The translations under genes were made by a program, and so were the position numbers. Under the pieces are notes generated by a model. That model did not search any database, was not told the origin of the DNA, and was given only the letters and a program-made list of their open reading frames with translations. From positions 186,001 to 250,000 of the forward strand of contig JALUXC010000008.1 in NCBI GenBank assembly GCA_027019165.1: DNA of 64,000 nt. The letters are read 5' to 3'. This document shows, one piece after another, positions 26,497 through 34,653 of this stretch. Numbering within the stretch: the stretch's first letter is position 1; every line of letters begins with the position of its first letter. This DNA comes from Pseudophaeobacter sp. (lineage in GTDB: Bacteria; Pseudomonadota; Alphaproteobacteria; Rhodobacterales; Rhodobacteraceae).

Positions 26497-27773
26497 TGTT
26501 CGACCTGATCGTCAAGGGCGGCACCCTGCCCGATGGTACGGTGGCAGATATCGGCATTGCGGGTGGCAAGATCACCGCGATGGAGGCCAGCCTCGACGCC
26601 GAGGCGGCAGAGGTGATCGACGCCTGCGGAGACCTCGTCTCCCCGCCCTTTGTGGACCCGCATTTCCACATGGATGCGACGCTATCCTACGGCAAACCCC
26701 GGCTCAACGCCTCGGGCACGCTGCTGGAGGGGATATCGCTTTGGGGAGAGCTGCGCGACATCGCCACCGTGGAGGAGATGGTCGAGCGTGCCCTCACCTA
26801 TTGCGACTGGGCGGCCTCGATGGGGACGCTGGCGATCCGATCCCATGTGGACACCACGCCCGATCACCTCAATACCGTCACCGCCATGCTGGAGGTCAAG
26901 GAAAAGGTCAAAGGCTACATCGACCTGCAACTGGTCGCCTTCCCGCAGGATGGGCTCTACCGCACGCCGACGGGGCGCGAAAATGTGATCCGCGCCCTCG
27001 ATATGGGCGTCGATGTGGTGGGCGGCATCCCCCATTTCGAGCGCACCATGCAGGACGGGGCAGAGTCCATGCGCGACCTCTGCGAGATCGCTGCCGGGCG
27101 CGGTCTGATGGTCGATATCCATTGCGACGAGACCGACGATCCCCTGTCCCGCCATATCGAGGCGCTGGCCTATGAGACCCAGCGACTAGGCTTGCAGGGC
27201 CGCGTTGCGGGCAGTCACCTGACCTCGATGCATTCGATGGACAATTACTACGTCTCCAAACTACTGCCGCTGATCGCCGAGGCAGGGATTTCCGCAATCC
27301 CCAACCCCTTGATCAACATCATGCTGCAGGGGCGGCATGACACCTTTCCCAAACGCCGAGGGCTCACCCGCGTGAAGGAAATGCAGGCCGTCGGCATCCC
27401 CGTCGGCTGGGGGCAGGACTGCGTGCTGGACCCGTGGTATTCCCTTGGCACCGGAGACATGCTGGATGTGGCCTTCATGGGGCTGCACGTGGCACAGATG
27501 AGCCACCCCGATGAGATGGCCCGCTGTTTCACGATGGTGACCGAGGTCAACGCCCAGATCATGGGGCTAGCGGACTATGGCCTAAGGGTCGGAGCCGATG
27601 CCTCCCTCGTGGTTCTGGATGCCAGCACCCCAACCGAAGCCGTCCGCCTGCGCCCCGCCCGTCTGGCGGTGGTGTCCAAGGGCAAAGTGATCGCCAGGAG
27701 CGCCCGTGGAGATGCGCGCCTCAGCCTGCCGGGACGGCCAGAGACTGTGCGGCGGCGGCATGGGGTGGGGTAG
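26493..27773 (+). CDS. codA: CodA-family deaminase, likely 5-methylcytosine or variant cytosine deaminase
   Basis: 426 residues, the length of E. coli CodA (427), and alignable with a constant offset of four. Metal and catalytic residues are present: His57 and His59 (DPHFHMD), Gln152, His210 and Glu213 (DIHCDETDD), His242 (SHLTSMHSMD) and Asp309 (CodA Asp313). The residue matching CodA Asp314, which reads the pyrimidine and excludes a 5-methyl group, is Cys310 (GQDCVLDPWYSLGT). CodA homologues lacking this Asp (for example the Rhodobacter sphaeroides and Klebsiella proteins) were shown to deaminate 5-methylcytosine to thymine; I recall this from the literature. It overlaps the last permease gene, so the enzyme very likely acts on the imported base. 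The CodA symbol denotes family. Confidence 0.85.
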   Translation: MMFDLIVKGGTLPDGTVADIGIAGGKITAMEASLDAEAAEVIDACGDLVSPPFVDPHFHMDATLSYGKPRLNASGTLLEGISLWGELRDIATVEEMVERALTYCDWAASMGTLAIRSHVDTTPDHLNTVTAMLEVKEKVKGYIDLQLVAFPQDGLYRTPTGRENVIRALDMGVDVVGGIPHFERTMQDGAESMRDLCEIAAGRGLMVDIHCDETDDPLSRHIEALAYETQRLGLQGRVAGSHLTSMHSMDNYYVSKLLPLIAEAGISAIPNPLINIMLQGRHDTFPKRRGLTRVKEMQAVGIPVGWGQDCVLDPWYSLGTGDMLDVAFMGLHVAQMSHPDEMARCFTMVTEVNAQIMGLADYGLRVGADASLVVLDASTPTEAVRLRPARLAVVSKGKVIARSARGDARLSLPGRPETVRRRHGVG

Positions 27774-27849
27774 CGGGGCTCGTCGCCCGCAAGGCAAGTC
27801 CCCCCTTTGAGGCAAAAGCCGCAACTCGTATGCCTAAGCGTTTCGTCTC

Positions 27850-28350
27850 TCAGTCAGCGATTTCGGTTATCAAGGTTTCAACGCCTTGCTGCACTTCACT
27901 TCCTTCAAAGCCGAGCTTTCGAGGAAGTTCTTGCACCCAATCAGATGAGAAAACCCCCAGGACGAAGATAATCAAACCAGCAAAGAGGTTGATCACAAAA
28001 GCGATCCACCGTTCGCGATTTTGGGCCTGTCCGAGAGTCTGCTCAAGGGTCTTGGCAACCGCATCCCCTTGCTGTTTTGTTAATTCCGCAAGGCTGGAGA
28101 CACGTTGATACTCTTCTTTGAGTTCCTTGAGCTTTTTAGCTCGCTCTTCCAGAGAGCTTTCTAAGTTCGATATCAACTCTGTAGACGTTGAGAGTGCTTC
28201 GACGGCCTCTTCAACCTGTCTATCAAGGTCTCTCTGGGACGAATTGACCTTCGTAACCAAGGCCAAAATATCGTTCGTGGCCCTGCCCATAGGCATCATT
28301 TTCACAAGGGTGCGCGTGATCTCGTAAAAGATGTCTTTCTTTCGATCCAA
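27850..28350 (-). CDS. Orphan coiled-coil membrane protein
   Basis: 166 residues from a TTG at 28350, preceded by GAGG at good spacing. Residues about 25-115 are polar and heptad-like (DRQVEEAVEALSTSTELISN, then LEERAKKLKELKEEYQRV), predicting a long coiled coil; a single strong membrane segment follows (RERWIAFVINLFAGLIIFVLGVF, about 118-140), then a short acidic tail. No family is recognised. The base composition is clearly lower in GC than all neighbours, which suggests recent acquisition. It lies on the opposite strand to both flanking operons and beside a decayed livF fragment. Topology resembles membrane-anchored sensor or partner proteins of defence or stress systems, but nothing in the sequence shows a function. 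Confidence 0.6.
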   Translation of the reverse strand: MDRKKDIFYEITRTLVKMMPMGRATNDILALVTKVNSSQRDLDRQVEEAVEALSTSTELISNLESSLEERAKKLKELKEEYQRVSSLAELTKQQGDAVAKTLEQTLGQAQNRERWIAFVINLFAGLIIFVLGVFSSDWVQELPRKLGFEGSEVQQGVETLITEIAD

Positions 28351-28444
28351 AAATCACCTCAAAGGTTGCATGAAGCGCTATGCGAGTAGCTACACAATCT
28401 TCGAGCAAATGAACAAGATCCTCTATTTCCGTAGATATTGCCAT
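28223..28444 (-). CDS. Small overlapping ORF upstream of the orphan gene (doubtful)
   Basis: A 73-codon frame from the ATG at 28444 has a protein-like start (MAISTEIEDLVHLLEDC and a following VATRIALHATFEVIF) but becomes basic and unstructured where it overlaps the orphan gene from 28350 in another frame. AAGAAGTGAG lies about 10 bases upstream. It could be a short gene translationally coupled to the orphan, or the true N-terminus of the orphan separated from it by a frameshift near 28350. The low GC content is shared. I cannot decide between these from sequence alone. Confidence 0.35.
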   Translation of the reverse strand: MAISTEIEDLVHLLEDCVATRIALHATFEVIFGSKERHLLRDHAHPCENDAYGQGHERYFGLGYEGQFVPERP

Positions 28445-28517
28445 GCTGTTGGCTCACTTCTTCGCACTACAATGCGCTAGTCCGCACCCATGGGCGTGCC
28501 CTACCCTCAGGTCCCGC

Positions 28518-28674
28518 TCAAACCCCCAAATACTGATCCGTCAGATCCGGGGTCAGATCTTCCATCCTCCCGGTACACACACTTTTGCCCCCGGTTCAGG
28601 ATCACCGCGTGATCGGCGATCTGGGGGAGTTCTTTCAGAGTCTTGTCCACTACCAGGATCGACAGGCCCATCCC
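28518..28674 (-). pseudogene. livF: livF 3' remnant (branched-chain amino-acid ABC ATPase), frameshifted
   Basis: Reading the minus strand, 28674-28585 gives GMGLSILVVDKTLKELPQ followed by IADHAVILNRGQK, the C-terminal part of a LivF-type ATPase (post H-loop). After a one-base shift near 28570 the last 15 codons read MEDLTPDLTDQYLGV and stop at 28518-28520, the usual LivF end. Immediately upstream there is a stop codon in frame and no LivF sequence, so the 5' two thirds are deleted. The remaining gene-free interval (28675-28884) holds no other recognisable feature apart from the promoter region of the next operon. Confidence 0.75.
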
Positions 28675-28884
28675 TCATCGACAGATGCCGCGATGCAGCG
28701 TGGGGAATGCTGCGCAAGCAGTGCCTTCGCGCCATCCAAAGACCATAAAAATTCACAATAATGTCATGCAGTTAGATACTTACTAATTTTTTAGTTTGAC
28801 AAGGCGTCGCAGCCTGTGAAACCTCTAGCACAGTCAGGTGCAAAGACTGCACAACTGGCAATAATGACTTTAGGGAGGAGAAAG

Positions 28885-30618
28885 ATGCGGAAGTATCTTT
28901 TGTCCGCAGCAGCGGTTTGCGCCGTGGTTGCGGGACAGGCAGCCTATGCCGATGAGGCCGCTGCCAAGAAGTGGATTGATGAGGAATTCCAGCCCTCGGC
29001 GCTCAGCAAGGACGAGCAACTGTCTGAACTGCAGTGGTTCATTCAGGCGGCAGAGCCTTACAAGGGTATGGAGATCAACGTGCTGTCCGAGGGTATCCCC
29101 ACGCACAGCTATGAATCCGAAGTGCTGACCAAGGCCTTTGAGGAGATCACCGGGATCAAGGTGAATCACCAGATCCTCGGCGAAGGTGAGGTGGTGCAGG
29201 CGGTTCAGACCCAGATGCAGACCAAGCGGAACCTCTATGACGGCTACGTCAACGATTCCGACCTGATCGGGACTCACTCCCGTTTGCAGCTGGCCTACAA
29301 CCTGACGGACATGATGGCGGGCGATTGGGCGGGGACCACCTCTCCGACACTCGATCTGGATGACTTCATGGGCACCCAGTTCACCACCGGCCCCGATGGA
29401 GATCTGTATCAGCTGCCGGACCAGCAGTTCGCGAACCTTTACTGGTTCCGCAAGGACTGGTTCGACCGTGAGGACCTGCAGGCCGCCTTCAAGGCAAAAT
29501 ACGGCTACGATCTGGGTGTCCCGGTCAACTGGTCGGCCTATGAGGACATTGCCGAGTTCTTCTCCGAAGACGTCAAGAACATCGATGGTGTCGATATCTA
29601 CGGCCACATGGACTATGGCAAGCGCGCGCCCGACCTTGGCTGGCGCATGACCGATGCCTGGCTGTCGATGGCCGGTGCTGGCTCAAAGGGTGAGCCGAAC
29701 GGTGTTCCGATTGACGAATGGGGCATCCGCATGGAAGCGGGCAGCTGCAACCCGGCTGGTGCAAGCGTCACCCGTGGTGGTGCCGCAAACGGCCCGGCAG
29801 CGGTCTATGCGATCCGCAAGTGGGACGAATGGCTGCGCAAATACGCACCTCCGGGTGCGGCGTCTTATGACTTCTACCAATCCCTGCCCGCCCTGGCGCA
29901 AGGCAACGTGGCCCAGCAGATCTTCTGGTACACCGCCTTTACCGCCGACATGGTGAAACCGCAGTCTGAAGGCAACAACACCGTGGACGCCGACGGCAAC
30001 CCGCTGTGGCGCATGGCTCCAAGCCCGCATGGCCCGTATTGGGAAGAAGGCCAGAAGGTTGGCTATCAGGACGTTGGCTCCTGGACCTTCCTGAAGTCCA
30101 CCCCACCGGACCGCGCACAGGCTGCATGGCTCTATGCTCAGTTCGTGACTTCCAAGACAGTTGACGTGAAAAAGTCGCACGTGGGTCTGACCTTCATCCG
30201 CGACAGCTCGGTCAATCACGAGAGCTTTAGCGAGCGCGCGCCGAAACTGGGTGGTCTGGTCGAATTCTACCGCTCGCCCGACCGCGTGGCATGGTCGCCG
30301 ACCGGCGTGAACGTGCCGGATTATCCGAAGCTGGCGCAAATCTGGTGGCAGCAGATCGGTGACGTGAACTCCGGCGCCTTTACACCGCAGGAAGCCATGG
30401 ACCGTCTCGCCGAAGAAATGGACATCACCATGGCCCGGATGCAGCGCGCTGACGAGCAGGCAAATGTCTACGGTGGCTGCGGCCCGCGTCTGAACGAGGA
30501 AAACGACGCCGAATGGTGGTTCGCCAATGGCGGCGCCAAGCCGAAGCTGGAGAATGAAAAGCCGATGGGCCAGACCGTCAACTATGACGAACTGGTTGCC
30601 CGCTGGGCCACCCAGTAA
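28885..30618 (+). CDS. glpV: Glycerol-type ABC transporter substrate-binding protein (GlpV-like)
   Basis: 577 residues, unusually long for an extracellular binding protein and typical of the rhizobial GlpV. Signal peptide of about 22 residues ending in AYA. The body contains repeated Trp/Tyr-rich segments (FANLYWFRKDWFDREDL, GNVAQQIFWYTAFTADM) as in this family. RBS GGGAGGAG four bases before the ATG. It is followed by two ATPases, two permeases and a DUF2160-like protein, the complete GlpVSTPQU set of Rhizobium leguminosarum. Unlike the rhizobial operon there is no glpR, glpD or glpK next to it. Glycerol as the ligand is inferred from family and gene set, not shown. Confidence 0.82.
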   Translation: MRKYLLSAAAVCAVVAGQAAYADEAAAKKWIDEEFQPSALSKDEQLSELQWFIQAAEPYKGMEINVLSEGIPTHSYESEVLTKAFEEITGIKVNHQILGEGEVVQAVQTQMQTKRNLYDGYVNDSDLIGTHSRLQLAYNLTDMMAGDWAGTTSPTLDLDDFMGTQFTTGPDGDLYQLPDQQFANLYWFRKDWFDREDLQAAFKAKYGYDLGVPVNWSAYEDIAEFFSEDVKNIDGVDIYGHMDYGKRAPDLGWRMTDAWLSMAGAGSKGEPNGVPIDEWGIRMEAGSCNPAGASVTRGGAANGPAAVYAIRKWDEWLRKYAPPGAASYDFYQSLPALAQGNVAQQIFWYTAFTADMVKPQSEGNNTVDADGNPLWRMAPSPHGPYWEEGQKVGYQDVGSWTFLKSTPPDRAQAAWLYAQFVTSKTVDVKKSHVGLTFIRDSSVNHESFSERAPKLGGLVEFYRSPDRVAWSPTGVNVPDYPKLAQIWWQQIGDVNSGAFTPQEAMDRLAEEMDITMARMQRADEQANVYGGCGPRLNEENDAEWWFANGGAKPKLENEKPMGQTVNYDELVARWATQ

Positions 30619-30632
30619 CGCCCTCCTCCCCG

Positions 30633-30710
30633 CCGGGTTTGGACAGGCACCCCTGCGCCTGACCCGGCACCCTGCCCCGGAGCCTCCACCGCGATGCTCC
30701 GGGGTCTTTA
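30633..30710 (+). terminator. Double hairpin between binding-protein and ATPase genes
   Basis: The first stem pairs CCGGGT (30633-30638) with ACCCGG (30662-30667), with an inner CAGGC/GCCTG stem. The second pairs CCCCGGAGC (30675-30683) with GCTCCGGGG (30696-30704) and is followed by TCTTTA. It resembles the hairpins after dctP (10649) and after the peptide-binding gene (48841), and probably reduces read-through or stabilises the upstream mRNA. Confidence 0.6.
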
Positions 30711-30812
30711 CCCCAACACACGACACCTCTCCCTTCCCGCTGGGCAGGGACTGCTGCGGGCCCCGCAAAATGTGACGGTCTGCGGCTCACATTGCCGGAA
30801 AGTCAAATCAAG

Positions 30813-31889
30813 ATGGCACTTGAACTCAAAAACGTGACCAAGCGCGTCGGCGCGATCGAGCATATCAAGGATACCTCCCTTGTGCTGGAAAGCGGTCACT
30901 TCAACGTCCTTCTGGGCGCCACCGGATCGGGGAAGACCTCTCTGATCAAGCTGATGGCCGGCCTTGACCCGATCGCCAGCGGCACCGTCTGGATGGATGG
31001 GCAGGATGTGACCCGCCTCAGCACCCAAAAGCGCAACATCAGCCTGGTGCACCAGTTTTTCATCAACTACCCGCACATGACCGTCTTCGACAACATTGCC
31101 TCCCCCCTGAAGGTTGCAGGCATGGCCAAGTCAGAGATCGAAGGCCGCGTCGAAGAAGCCGCCGATATCCTGCAGCTGCGCCCGATGCTGCACCGGCGCC
31201 CGCATGAACTATCCGGTGGCCAACAGCAGCGCACTGCCCTTGCGCGTGCCATCGCCAAGGAAAGCCGCGCGGTTTTCCTGGATGAGCCGCTTGCGAACCT
31301 CGATTACAAGCTGCGCGAAGAGCTGCGCGATCAGTTGCCCGATCTCTTTGCAGGGCGCGGCGCGGTTGTGGTCTATGCCACCTCTGAACCCGAAGAGGCG
31401 CTTTTGCTCGGCGGCAAGACCGCGCTGATGCGGGATGGGCGCGTGACACAGTTCGGCACCACCGCCGATATCTACCGCAACCCGGCCAATGTCGACGCGG
31501 CGCGCGTGTTCTCGGACCCGCCCATCAACACCGCCGAGATCCAGAAAGAAGGAAACACGGCCCGCCTGACGCGGGATGTGTCATGGGTGCTGGACGGCGC
31601 GGCTGCGGATCTGCGGGATGGCGCCTACACAATCGCAATCCGCCCGCACCACGTGCTGCCTTTTGCGGGTACAGCTCCCTCGGTACGCATCGCGGGCCGC
31701 GTTCAGGTGACCGAACTTTCCGGCTCGGAAAGCAGCGCGCATTTTGACCTCGGCCTGCCCGGTTCTAACGACAGCTGGGTCAGCCTCTCGGCGGGTGTTC
31801 ACCCTTACGAGGTTGGTGAAATGCATGATTTTTATATGGATCCTTCGGCGGCCTATGTCTTTGCCCCCGATGGCTCCCGCGTGGCGTGA
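30813..31889 (+). CDS. glpS: Glycerol-type ABC importer ATPase 1 (GlpS-like), H-loop degenerate
   Basis: 358 residues from the ATG at 30813 (frame open from a TTG at 30792). Walker A GATGSGKTS (35-43), Q-loop LVHQFFINYPHMT, signature LSGGQQQRTALARA (133-146) and Walker B AVFLDEPLANLD are intact. The H-loop, normally THD, reads YATSEPEEAL with Ser191 in place of the switch histidine. The C-terminal TOBE-like domain (about 240-358) is that of carbohydrate ABC ATPases. It pairs with the next gene, whose signature motif is the one that is degenerate. So the heterodimer should have one consensus and one degenerate ATP site. Confidence 0.88.
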   Translation: MALELKNVTKRVGAIEHIKDTSLVLESGHFNVLLGATGSGKTSLIKLMAGLDPIASGTVWMDGQDVTRLSTQKRNISLVHQFFINYPHMTVFDNIASPLKVAGMAKSEIEGRVEEAADILQLRPMLHRRPHELSGGQQQRTALARAIAKESRAVFLDEPLANLDYKLREELRDQLPDLFAGRGAVVVYATSEPEEALLLGGKTALMRDGRVTQFGTTADIYRNPANVDAARVFSDPPINTAEIQKEGNTARLTRDVSWVLDGAAADLRDGAYTIAIRPHHVLPFAGTAPSVRIAGRVQVTELSGSESSAHFDLGLPGSNDSWVSLSAGVHPYEVGEMHDFYMDPSAAYVFAPDGSRVA

Positions 31890-31897
31890 GGCAAGAT

Positions 31898-32983
31898 ATG
31901 GCCAAGATTACTCTTTCCAAGCTGCGTCACAGCTATCTTCCGAACCCGTCCTCAGACTCCGACTTCGCGCTCAAGGAAATCGACCTCGATTGGTCCGACG
32001 GCGGTGCCTACGCGCTGCTTGGCCCCTCGGGCTGCGGCAAGTCCACCCTGCTCAACATCATTTCGGGCCTTCTGGTGCCGTCCGAGGGCAAGATCCTGTT
32101 TGACGACAAGGATGTCACCACCCTGCCCCCGGACCAGCGCAACATTGCGCAGGTGTTCCAGTTTCCGGTGATCTACGACACCATGACGGTCTACGATAAT
32201 CTGGCCTTTCCCTTGCGCAATCGCGGCCGGGACGAGGCCACGGTCAAGACCCGCGTCACTGCGATTGCCGAGATGTTGGAACTGACCGAGATGCTGAACA
32301 CCCGCGCGGCGGGCCTCAGCCCCGACACCAAGCAAAAGATCTCGATGGGGCGCGGATTGGTGCGCGAGGACGTCAATGTGGTGATGTTCGACGAGCCCCT
32401 GACGGTGATCGACCCGCATCTGAAATGGAAGCTGCGCTCAAAGCTCAAAGAGCTGCACCAGCGTGTCAAGGCGACGATGATCTACGTCACCCACGACCAG
32501 ACCGAGGCACTGACCTTTGCTGATCAGGTGGTGGTGATGCAGCTGGGCGAGGTGGTGCAGGTCGGCACGCCTGTCGAGCTGTTCGAACGCCCCGCGCATA
32601 CCTTTGTCGGTCACTTCATCGGCTCACCGGGGATGAACATCCTGCCCTGCACGCTGGTGGAAGGGGCAGCACATTTCGCCGATCAGGCGATTGCCCTGGA
32701 AGGCCCGATAAAGGGCACACCGCAAGGCAAGACCGAAATCGGCATCCGCCCCGAATTTGTCTCTCTCGCCTCCAGCGGCCTGCCCGCAACCGTCACCAAG
32801 GTCTCCGATGTCGGCCGCCACACTGTAGTGGAATGCACCGCAGGCGGGGAACGCATCAACGCCATCATCGAAGGGGATGCACCGGAAAAAGGCGCTTCCG
32901 TTCATCTTGAATTCCGGCGCGATCAGACACGGCTTTATGTCGATGGCTGGCTCGCCACAACACCAGAGGAGGCCATGGCATGA
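31898..32983 (+). CDS. glpT: Glycerol-type ABC importer ATPase 2 (GlpT-like), signature degenerate
   Basis: 361 residues from the ATG at 31898 (GAGG seven bases upstream; the frame opens at a GTG at 31886). Walker A GPSGCGKST, Q-loop VFQFPVIYDTMTVYDNL, Walker B VVMFDEPLTVID and the H-loop histidine His199 (IYVTHDQTEAL) are intact. The signature motif reads LSPDTKQKISMGRG (from residue 140) rather than LSGGQ. The C-terminal domain has the TOBE pattern EIGIRPEFVSLA. Partner of GlpS in a mixed-site heterodimer. The stop overlaps the permease start by four bases. Confidence 0.9.
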   Translation: MAKITLSKLRHSYLPNPSSDSDFALKEIDLDWSDGGAYALLGPSGCGKSTLLNIISGLLVPSEGKILFDDKDVTTLPPDQRNIAQVFQFPVIYDTMTVYDNLAFPLRNRGRDEATVKTRVTAIAEMLELTEMLNTRAAGLSPDTKQKISMGRGLVREDVNVVMFDEPLTVIDPHLKWKLRSKLKELHQRVKATMIYVTHDQTEALTFADQVVVMQLGEVVQVGTPVELFERPAHTFVGHFIGSPGMNILPCTLVEGAAHFADQAIALEGPIKGTPQGKTEIGIRPEFVSLASSGLPATVTKVSDVGRHTVVECTAGGERINAIIEGDAPEKGASVHLEFRRDQTRLYVDGWLATTPEEAMA

Positions 32984-33843
32984 AGACCGAAAACCAGAAA
33001 GCCTGGCTGTTCGTCCTGCCCGTTCTGGCGCTTGTCGCCTTCAACGCGCTGATCCCGATGATGACAGTGGTCAACTATTCGGTGCAGGAAACCTTTGGCG
33101 ACAACGTCTTCTTCTGGCAGGGGCTGGACTGGTTCCAGCAGATCCTGCGCTCGGACCGGTTCCATGATGCGCTTGGGCGCCAGTTCCTGTTCACCTTCCT
33201 GATCCTGATCATCGAGGTACCCCTTGGTATCGCCATTGCCCTGTCGATGCCGCGCAAGGGATTTTGGGTGCCGGTCTGTCTGGTGCTGATGGCCCTGCCG
33301 ATGCTGATCCCATGGAACGTGGTCGGCGCCATGTGGAACATCTTTACCCTGCCCGATATCGGCCTTTTGGGATACTTCCTGAACCATGTCCTTGGCATCA
33401 ACTATGACATGACACAGGACCCTGTGGCGGCCTGGATCACCATTGTTACCATGGATGTCTGGCACTGGACCTCGCTTGTTGTGCTGCTGAGCTATGCGGG
33501 CCTCGTGTCCATCCCCGACGCCTATTATCAGGCGGCCAAGATCGACGGTGCCTCGAACTGGGCCGTGTTCCGCTTTATCCAGCTGCCAAAGATGAAAACC
33601 GTTCTGACCATCGCCATCCTTCTGCGGTTCATGGACAGTTTCAATATCTACACCGAGCCCTTCGTCCTGACCGGAGGCGGCCCCGGCAACTCCACCACGC
33701 TTCTGTCCATCGATCTGGTGAAAATTGCGCTGGGTCAGTTTGACCTTGGTCCCGCCGCCGCCATGTCGCTCATCTATTTTGCTATCACCCTGCTCGTCAG
33801 CTGGCTGTTCTACACGCTGATGACCAAGGATGATCTGAACTAA
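32980..33843 (+). CDS. glpP: Glycerol-type ABC permease (GlpP-like)
   Basis: 287 residues, six predicted membrane helices. The EAA-type coupling loop reads YYQAAKIDGASNWAVFRFIQLP (about 180-201), as in MalF-like permeases. The end VLTGGGPGNSTTLLSIDLVKIALGQ is also a family landmark. The start overlaps glpT (ATGA). It forms the channel with the next gene. Confidence 0.9.
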   Translation: MKTENQKAWLFVLPVLALVAFNALIPMMTVVNYSVQETFGDNVFFWQGLDWFQQILRSDRFHDALGRQFLFTFLILIIEVPLGIAIALSMPRKGFWVPVCLVLMALPMLIPWNVVGAMWNIFTLPDIGLLGYFLNHVLGINYDMTQDPVAAWITIVTMDVWHWTSLVVLLSYAGLVSIPDAYYQAAKIDGASNWAVFRFIQLPKMKTVLTIAILLRFMDSFNIYTEPFVLTGGGPGNSTTLLSIDLVKIALGQFDLGPAAAMSLIYFAITLLVSWLFYTLMTKDDLN

Positions 33844-33854
33844 GGGAGGGAAAC

Positions 33855-34652
33855 GTGCAGAAAAGATCCATCGTTCCCATCGTCTATATCCTGTTTCTCA
33901 TGCTGCCGATCTACTGGCTGGTGGCGATGAGTTTCAAGACAACCAATGAGATCCTCGCGGGGTTCTCTCTCTTTCCCCAGACCTTCACGCTGGAGAATTA
34001 CCAGACGATCTTTACCGATCCGACCTGGTACTGGGGCTATATCAACTCGATCCTTTATGTATCGATCAACACCGTGATCTCGGTCGCGGTGGCCCTGCCG
34101 GCCGCCTATGCCTTCAGCCGCTACCGGTTTCTGGGCGACAAGCAGCTGTTCTTCTGGCTCTTGACCAACCGCATGGCCCCGGCTGCTGTATTTGCCCTGC
34201 CCTTCTTCCAGCTCTATTCCGCTGTCGGGCTGTTTGACACCCATCTGGCCGTGGCCCTGGCACACTGCCTGTTCAATATCCCCCTGGCGGTCTGGATCCT
34301 CGAAGGTTTCATGGGCGGCGTACCAAAGGAGCTGGACGAGACCGCCTATGTGGATGGCTACTCCTTCCCGCGCTTCTTTGTGGTGATCTTTATCCCCGCG
34401 ATCAAAGCGGGCGTCGGGGTGGCGGCCTTCTTCTGCTTCATGTTCTCCTGGGTCGAATTGCTGCTGGCCAAGACCCTGACAGCCGTGGCGGCCAAACCCA
34501 TCGCCGCCACCATGACCAAGACCGCCTCAAGCGCAGGGTACGAACTGGGCCTTCTGGCGGCAGCGGGCACATTGACAATCATTCCGGGCGCCATCGTGAT
34601 CTGGTTCGTCCGCAACTACATCGCAAAAGGCTTTGCGATGGGGAGGGTTTGA
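33855..34652 (+). CDS. glpQ: Glycerol-type ABC permease (GlpQ-like)
   Basis: 265 residues from a GTG at 33855 behind the strong site GGGAGGG. Six predicted helices; the coupling loop reads VPKELDETAYVDGYSFPRFF (about 156-175), the MalG-type EAA loop. The C-terminus (NYIAKGFAMGRV) is the usual end of this permease. Partner of GlpP; it ends one base before the next gene. Confidence 0.9.
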   Translation: MQKRSIVPIVYILFLMLPIYWLVAMSFKTTNEILAGFSLFPQTFTLENYQTIFTDPTWYWGYINSILYVSINTVISVAVALPAAYAFSRYRFLGDKQLFFWLLTNRMAPAAVFALPFFQLYSAVGLFDTHLAVALAHCLFNIPLAVWILEGFMGGVPKELDETAYVDGYSFPRFFVVIFIPAIKAGVGVAAFFCFMFSWVELLLAKTLTAVAAKPIAATMTKTASSAGYELGLLAAAGTLTIIPGAIVIWFVRNYIAKGFAMGRV

Positions 34653-34653
34653 C

